Positions 7,329 to 10,696 of a stretch of 10,696 nucleotides of DNA are shown here, in pieces. The DNA lies in NCBI GenBank assembly GCA_013694845.1, contig JACDBQ010000344.1, positions 1 to 10,696 of the forward strand. Reading direction: 5' to 3'. Source of the stretch: Acidobacteriota bacterium (lineage in GTDB: Bacteria; Acidobacteriota; Vicinamibacteria; Vicinamibacterales; 2-12-FULL-66-21). The position numbers were made by a program, and so were the translations under genes. The notes beneath the pieces are model-generated. The model was not told the DNA's origin. It did not search any database and saw only the letters and a program-made list of their open reading frames with translations. Positions within the stretch are counted from its first letter, which is position 1. Each line of letters begins with the position of its first letter.

Positions 7329-8161
7329 TGGGCATCTCCCTGCGCTCTACCGAACCCGCAGGCATTCATCATCCCGAGGTGGCAAAGCGAAAAATCGAAT
7401 CGGACAGGATCGGACGGATTGAGCCTGCGCAGCGACGACGTGATGTCGGATGCCATCTTCCAGCCAGCGGCTCGGTAGCTGGTCAACCGCAGGCACTGAC
7501 CCACACGAATGATGTGGGTATCGAGCGGCACCACGAGCTTGGACGCAGGAATGCGTGTCCAGACCCCGAGATCGATCTCGTCACGGCGGACCATCCAGCG
7601 CAGGTAGAGGTTGAGCCGCTTGCACGCACTGCCGGCCGAAGGCCGAGGAAAGAAATAGCAGACGCCGGCTCGCTTCGGCAGCGTCCCATAGGCCCTGCGC
7701 ATATCGAGCGCGAGCGCCCGGGTTGAAAAGCTGTCCAGCGCCGGACCGACATCTTCGTGCTCCGGAAGATGACCGTGCGCGAAGAAGGCCTCGATGCTTC
7801 CGTGCCGCTCGAGGATCTGCCGCAGGATCCACAGCAGTGCGACGAGATCCACGCCGCGAGTCCAGCGGTGGACCATCGCGCGCAGCGGTTCGTGGGGCGC
7901 CGCGGGATCGAATGCGCGCACGTACTCGGCCGGTCCCGGTCCCATGATCGTGAACAGCGTCGCGATCGAGTTGATGACGCTGCCTACGCGACCGAAAGCC
8001 AGCGCCGCGGCGCAGAATCCCGCGATCTCCCGATCCGCGGGCGCGCTGTAGGGACGCACCAGATGCACCGGATCGGTCGCCGACTCCTCGCGGTTGTAGT
8101 CGCCGTACAGTGCATCGAGCCGGGCCGACAAGGCGACGTTCCTGCTCGCCGGTGTGCGCAC
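7259..8161 (-). CDS. TIGR02757/DUF2400 family protein of unknown function
   Basis: 300 residues from GTG 8161. The frame is open to GTG 8215, which would add 18 residues and overlap the upstream gene by 43 bp. The later start lies 11 nt past that gene's stop and leaves a normal family N-terminus (LSARLDALYGDYNREESATD, then DREIAGFCAAALAFGRVGSV). Neither start has a clear Shine-Dalgarno. Conserved family segments include PVHLVRPY, RAYGTLPKRAGVCYFFPRP, KRLNLYLRWMVRRDEIDLGVW, KLVVPLDTHIIRVGQCLRLT (D214, H216) and DPVRFDFSLCHLG. The PLDTHxxR element followed by a C-terminal cysteine cluster (C260, C268, C279, C285) recalls helix-hairpin-helix DNA glycosylases with a 4Fe-4S loop. The spacing differs from the endonuclease III pattern, so a DNA-repair role is only a hypothesis. 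The last 23 codons also encode the start of the next gene in another frame. Confidence 0.87.
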   Translation of the reverse strand: MRTPASRNVALSARLDALYGDYNREESATDPVHLVRPYSAPADREIAGFCAAALAFGRVGSVINSIATLFTIMGPGPAEYVRAFDPAAPHEPLRAMVHRWTRGVDLVALLWILRQILERHGSIEAFFAHGHLPEHEDVGPALDSFSTRALALDMRRAYGTLPKRAGVCYFFPRPSAGSACKRLNLYLRWMVRRDEIDLGVWTRIPASKLVVPLDTHIIRVGQCLRLTSYRAAGWKMASDITSSLRRLNPSDPVRFDFSLCHLGMMNACGFGRAQGDAQCPLRGLCRPRARSLASRSRARR

Positions 8162-8172
8162 GGCCGTCGGGC

Positions 8173-8790
8173 TCAGAACCTGGTCACGGGGTCGCCCGCC
8201 CTGCACATCGGACACTGCGCGGCGGGATGATTCTCCGGCGCGCGATACTCCGCAAGGGCGTAGTTGGGCACGCCGGCGTCGGCGAGCGCCTCCATGCGGT
8301 CACAGATCTCCACCGTCGCGAGCACGGTGCCGCCAGCCTTTCTCACGAGTGCGGCGCATTGTTCGAACGTCTTGCCCGTGTTCCGCACGTCGTCTGTCAG
8401 CAGCACCCGGCGGCCGACCATCTGCTGGGCGTAGAACGTCTTGAGTACGGCGTTGCCATCGATGATGGTGAACGGCGCAAAGCTGCAGGGGGCGTGGGTC
8501 AGCGCCCGACGCCCGTCCAGGAGCCCGGCAACCGTGTGCGCGAGCAGCGCGCCGCCGGTGGCGGGGCCGGCGACGACTTCGGTTTGCTGTAGCAGGTCGC
8601 CGGGCAGCACGTCCAGCAGATCCTGCGCGAGACGCCAGATCGTGGAGGGATAACGGAACAGTTGATGGGGGTTCACGTAAACCCGCCCATGAAAACCGTT
8701 GCCGTAGTCGAAGTGCCCGTCACGCATCAACACTCCCGCGTCGTGCAGCGTTTTCAACGCCTGTCGGTGCAGCTCGTCTTTTCGGTTCAT
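8173..8790 (-). CDS. Orotate phosphoribosyltransferase-like PRTase with C-terminal CxxC
   Basis: 205 residues, the usual OPRT length. Type I PRTase features: N-terminal hood helix and GHFDYGNGFHGRVYVNP (about 21-37), the VVAGPATGGALLAHTVAG core, and the PRPP-binding loop VLLTDDVRNTGKT with Asp133-Asp134. The loop departs from the usual EDVxTTGGS, having Asn137 and a basic Lys140. The C-terminus CPMC (193-196) followed by RAGDPVTRF parallels the CPLC tail of Thermus-type and related PyrE proteins. Position directly after pyrB and pyrC supports OPRT (orotate + PRPP to OMP) as its job. The divergent loop leaves room for another base or nucleotide substrate. ATG 8790 is preceded by AAGAG at short spacing. 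A 66-nt repeat spacer separates it from pyrC, and it ends 11 nt before the preferred DUF2400 start. Confidence 0.85.
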   Translation of the reverse strand: MNRKDELHRQALKTLHDAGVLMRDGHFDYGNGFHGRVYVNPHQLFRYPSTIWRLAQDLLDVLPGDLLQQTEVVAGPATGGALLAHTVAGLLDGRRALTHAPCSFAPFTIIDGNAVLKTFYAQQMVGRRVLLTDDVRNTGKTFEQCAALVRKAGGTVLATVEICDRMEALADAGVPNYALAEYRAPENHPAAQCPMCRAGDPVTRF

Positions 8791-8798
8791 GTACTCTT

Positions 8799-8873
8799 GA
8801 TTCCAAGGGTTCCAAACGGTTCCCAGGAGGTTCCAAAGCGTTCTCGGTTCTGAGCTCTATGTTCTGAGCTCTG
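8799..8873. repeat. Short direct-repeat cluster in the pyrC-PRT spacer
   Basis: Two families of short direct repeats fill the spacer. GGTTCC recurs at 8808-8813, 8818-8823 and 8829-8834, with a near copy GATTCC at 8799-8804, giving a 9-11 nt spacing. GTTCTGAGCTCT recurs exactly at 8847-8858 and 8861-8872 (period 14), with a truncated unit after it. The second set overlaps the 3' end of pyrC and supplies its last codons and stop. It looks like a small slippage-prone or dispersed intergenic repeat. No role is evident. Confidence 0.7.
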
Positions 8874-10161
8874 AGCTTCGAAAGACGACCCGCCCCGCGA
8901 CGATGGTGGCGAGTACTCCGCCGCGGAATTCCCATCCGTCGAACGGGGTGTTCTTGGACCTGGAGCGGAGCTGGCTCGCTCGCACCGTCACCCTCATGTC
9001 CGGCGCGAGGATCGTGACATCTCCGGGGGACCCCTCCGCCAGGGTCCCGCCCGGCAGGTTCAAGACTCGCGCGGGATTGATCGACAGGAGCTCGACCATC
9101 CGCGACAGGGAGATCCTGCCCGGGTGGACCAGCCGATCGAAAACGATCGGCACGGCGGTCTCGAGGCCGACGATGCCGAACGGAGCGCGGTCGAATTCGA
9201 CCATTTTTTCGTCCGCGTGGTGCGGGGCGTGATCGGTTGCGATCACGTCGACCGTGCCGTCGATGATTCCCTCGAGCATCGCGTCGCGGTCGGCGGCCTC
9301 GCGAAGCGGCGGATTCATCTTCAGATTGGTGTCGTACTTGATCGGTCCGTCGAGCGCTTCGTCGGTGAGCGTGAAGTGATGCGGCGCCACCTCGCACGTC
9401 ACCTGGACGCCGCGCGCCTTCCCGGCGCGCACCGCGCGGATCGACTGGCGGGCGCTCATGTGCGCGATATGGACGTGTGCATCCGTGAGCTCGGCCAGGG
9501 CGACGTCGCGCTCGACCATCAGCGATTCGGCGACCCCAGGGATGCCGCGCAGACCGAGTGCCGACGCGTAGACCCCTTCGTGCGCCACCCCATCCCCTTT
9601 GAGGGACGAATCTTCACAATGGTCGATGATCGGCACGCCGAGCATCCCGGCGTACTCCAGTGCGCGGCGCATCAAGAGCGCCGTCGCGACCGGACGGCCG
9701 TCATCGGTGAAGGCGACACATCCAGCCGCTTTCTGTTCGCCAAGCTCGGCGAGCTGGTCTCCGCGGGATCCGACCGAGACCGCCCCGATCGGGTAGACGC
9801 GGGCGAGCCGCGCGTCCCCCGCCTTGGTCAGGATGAATTGCGTGATCCCGGGGTGGTCGTTCACCGGGTCCGTATTGGGCATGCACGCAACCGCCGTAAA
9901 CCCGCCGGCGACCGCGGACGCGAGACCCGTGGCCACCGTTTCCTTGTGCTCCTGCCCGGGCTCCCGCAGGTGCACGTGAATGTCGATGAAACCCGGCGCC
10001 ACGATCGCGCCAGCCGGCACCGCGAAGACTTCCGCACCATCCGCCGGCAGGTCCCTACCGACCCGGTGGATCAGCCCGTCGGCGATCAGCACGTCGAAGA
10101 TGCCATTGACGCCGGTCGCCGGGTCGATGACACGTCCACCTTTCACGATGAGCTTCGCCAC
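8857..10161 (-). CDS. pyrC: Dihydroorotase (class I)
   Basis: 434 residues. It catalyses the reversible cyclisation of N-carbamoyl-L-aspartate to dihydroorotate, the third step of de novo pyrimidine synthesis. Amidohydrolase features: start LIVKGGRVIDPATG, metal-binding DIHVHLREPG with H62 and H64 and substrate-binding R66, then VACMPNTDPV, IDHCED, VHIAHMS, EVAPHHF, KMNPPLR and IATDHAPHH with catalytic Asp310. The tail INPARVLNLPGGTLAEGSPG is standard for class I DHOases. I chose GTG 10161: it lies one base after the pyrB stop, has GAAGGA just upstream (4-nt spacer), and gives the normal N-terminus. The frame stays open further upstream inside pyrB but without homology. The last residues (SSELRT) come from the repeat cluster, so the C-terminal tail is probably not conserved. 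Confidence 0.97.
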   Translation of the reverse strand: MAKLIVKGGRVIDPATGVNGIFDVLIADGLIHRVGRDLPADGAEVFAVPAGAIVAPGFIDIHVHLREPGQEHKETVATGLASAVAGGFTAVACMPNTDPVNDHPGITQFILTKAGDARLARVYPIGAVSVGSRGDQLAELGEQKAAGCVAFTDDGRPVATALLMRRALEYAGMLGVPIIDHCEDSSLKGDGVAHEGVYASALGLRGIPGVAESLMVERDVALAELTDAHVHIAHMSARQSIRAVRAGKARGVQVTCEVAPHHFTLTDEALDGPIKYDTNLKMNPPLREAADRDAMLEGIIDGTVDVIATDHAPHHADEKMVEFDRAPFGIVGLETAVPIVFDRLVHPGRISLSRMVELLSINPARVLNLPGGTLAEGSPGDVTILAPDMRVTVRASQLRSRSKNTPFDGWEFRGGVLATIVAGRVVFRSSELRT

Positions 10162-10162
10162 G

Positions 10163-10696
10163 TTATCCTTCGCCCTCGGCGCCGTCACGGCCGGCCAGCA
10201 GATACAACACAGCCATGCGAACGGCGACGCCATTCGATACCTGCTCGAGGATGACGGAGCCCGGGCCGTCCGCCACCTCGGAATCAATCTCCACGCCACG
10301 GTTCATCGGTCCGGGATGCATCACGATGACATCCGCCGCAGCCCGGCGCAGGCGGGCGCGGGTCAGGCCGAACAGGGAAAAGTACTCCCGTACGGACGGA
10401 ATGAAATGCCCCTGCATCCGCTCCTGCTGGATCCGCAGCATCATGACGACGTCGGCGCCGTCGATCGCCGCGTCGATCGATGTCGTGGCCCGGGCGCCCT
10501 GACGGTCGAGACCGACCGGGATCAGTGTGGCCGGGCCGCAGGTCCAGACTTCCGCCCCCATGGTTTTCAAGAGCAGCAGGTTCGACCGCAGGACGCGGCT
10601 GTGGAGCAGGTCCCCGATGATGGCGACCTTCAGCCCGGCAAGCCTCTTCTTGTGCTCGCGGATGGTGTTTTTATAAATAATCGCCTGGGTCGGTTG
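10163..10696 (-). CDS. pyrB: Aspartate carbamoyltransferase catalytic chain, 5' end beyond window
   Basis: The C-terminal 177 residues are present; about 130-140 N-terminal residues, including the STRT carbamoyl-phosphate site, lie beyond the right edge. It condenses carbamoyl phosphate with aspartate to give N-carbamoyl-aspartate. Seen here: LKVAIIGDLLHSRVLRSN (start of the aspartate domain), GAEVWTCGPATLIPVG, DVVMMLRIQQERMQG, MHPGPMNRGVEID and a C-terminal helix SNGVAVRMAVLYLLAG. These are the standard ATCase motifs. The stop at 10163-10165 is one base from the pyrC start, so the two are translationally coupled. Oddity: the first visible residues read QPTQAIIYKNTI where the family has HPTQxLLDxxTI. 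The catalytic-site His is replaced by Gln and the codons are unusually AT-rich, right at the window edge. Confidence 0.95.
   Translation of the reverse strand, partial: QPTQAIIYKNTIREHKKRLAGLKVAIIGDLLHSRVLRSNLLLLKTMGAEVWTCGPATLIPVGLDRQGARATTSIDAAIDGADVVMMLRIQQERMQGHFIPSVREYFSLFGLTRARLRRAAADVIVMHPGPMNRGVEIDSEVADGPGSVILEQVSNGVAVRMAVLYLLAGRDGAEGEG

Noticed and set aside
9124..10254. Plus-strand open frame of 376 codons across pyrC
   Set aside because: The minus strand carries all dihydroorotase motifs; the plus-strand product is His/Arg/Asp-rich low-complexity shadow.
10162..10299. N-terminal extension of pyrC upstream to 10299
   Set aside because: It would overlap pyrB by about 137 bp and adds sequence unlike any dihydroorotase; GTG 10161 with GAAGGA fits better.

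Overview
The window is GC-rich throughout and very densely coded. It reads as bacterial chromosome from a Gram-negative lineage: there is a TolC-type outer-membrane factor, two sugar transferases of the LPS/glycan type, and a large exported S9 peptidase. The gene mix and base composition would fit an uncultured Acidobacteriota (Vicinamibacteria-like) genome. That assignment is inference only, because no rRNA or other marker gene is present.

Left block, minus strand (1-3025): an exported S9 prolyl-oligopeptidase-family enzyme is followed 13 nt later by an unusual gene that runs off the left edge. That gene joins the N-terminal half of a Thermus-type orotate phosphoribosyltransferase (PyrE) to a DnaJ J-domain with an intact HPD motif. 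The join falls where the PyrE PRPP loop should begin. A 173-nt divergent intergenic region (3026-3198) separates this block from the plus-strand genes.

Middle block, plus strand (3199-6765): a TolC-family outer-membrane efflux protein, a perfect 11-bp hairpin, then a WaaE-like family 2 glycosyltransferase and a GT4 glycosyltransferase that overlap by one base. The two transferases probably work together on LPS core or another surface glycan.

Right block, minus strand (6801-10696), transcribed from right to left: pyrB (5' end beyond the right edge), pyrC (1 nt gap), a short-repeat spacer, an OPRT-like phosphoribosyltransferase ending in a CxxC motif, a TIGR02757/DUF2400 protein, and a small membrane-anchored cysteine-rich protein. 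The last gene's start lies 70 bp inside the DUF2400 gene. The order pyrB-pyrC-PRT points to a pyrimidine biosynthesis operon with two poorly characterised passengers.

The most interesting features are the PyrE-J-domain chimera, with a second OPRT-like gene about 8 kb away, and the DUF2400 plus small membrane protein overlap. Both window edges carry anomalies: the chimera on the left and an AT-rich, motif-breaking stretch of pyrB on the right. If the window is a whole contig, assembly or end-of-contig error must be excluded before reading biology into either. No tRNA, rRNA, CRISPR array, insertion sequence or integrase was seen, and no gene-free stretch exceeds 173 bases.
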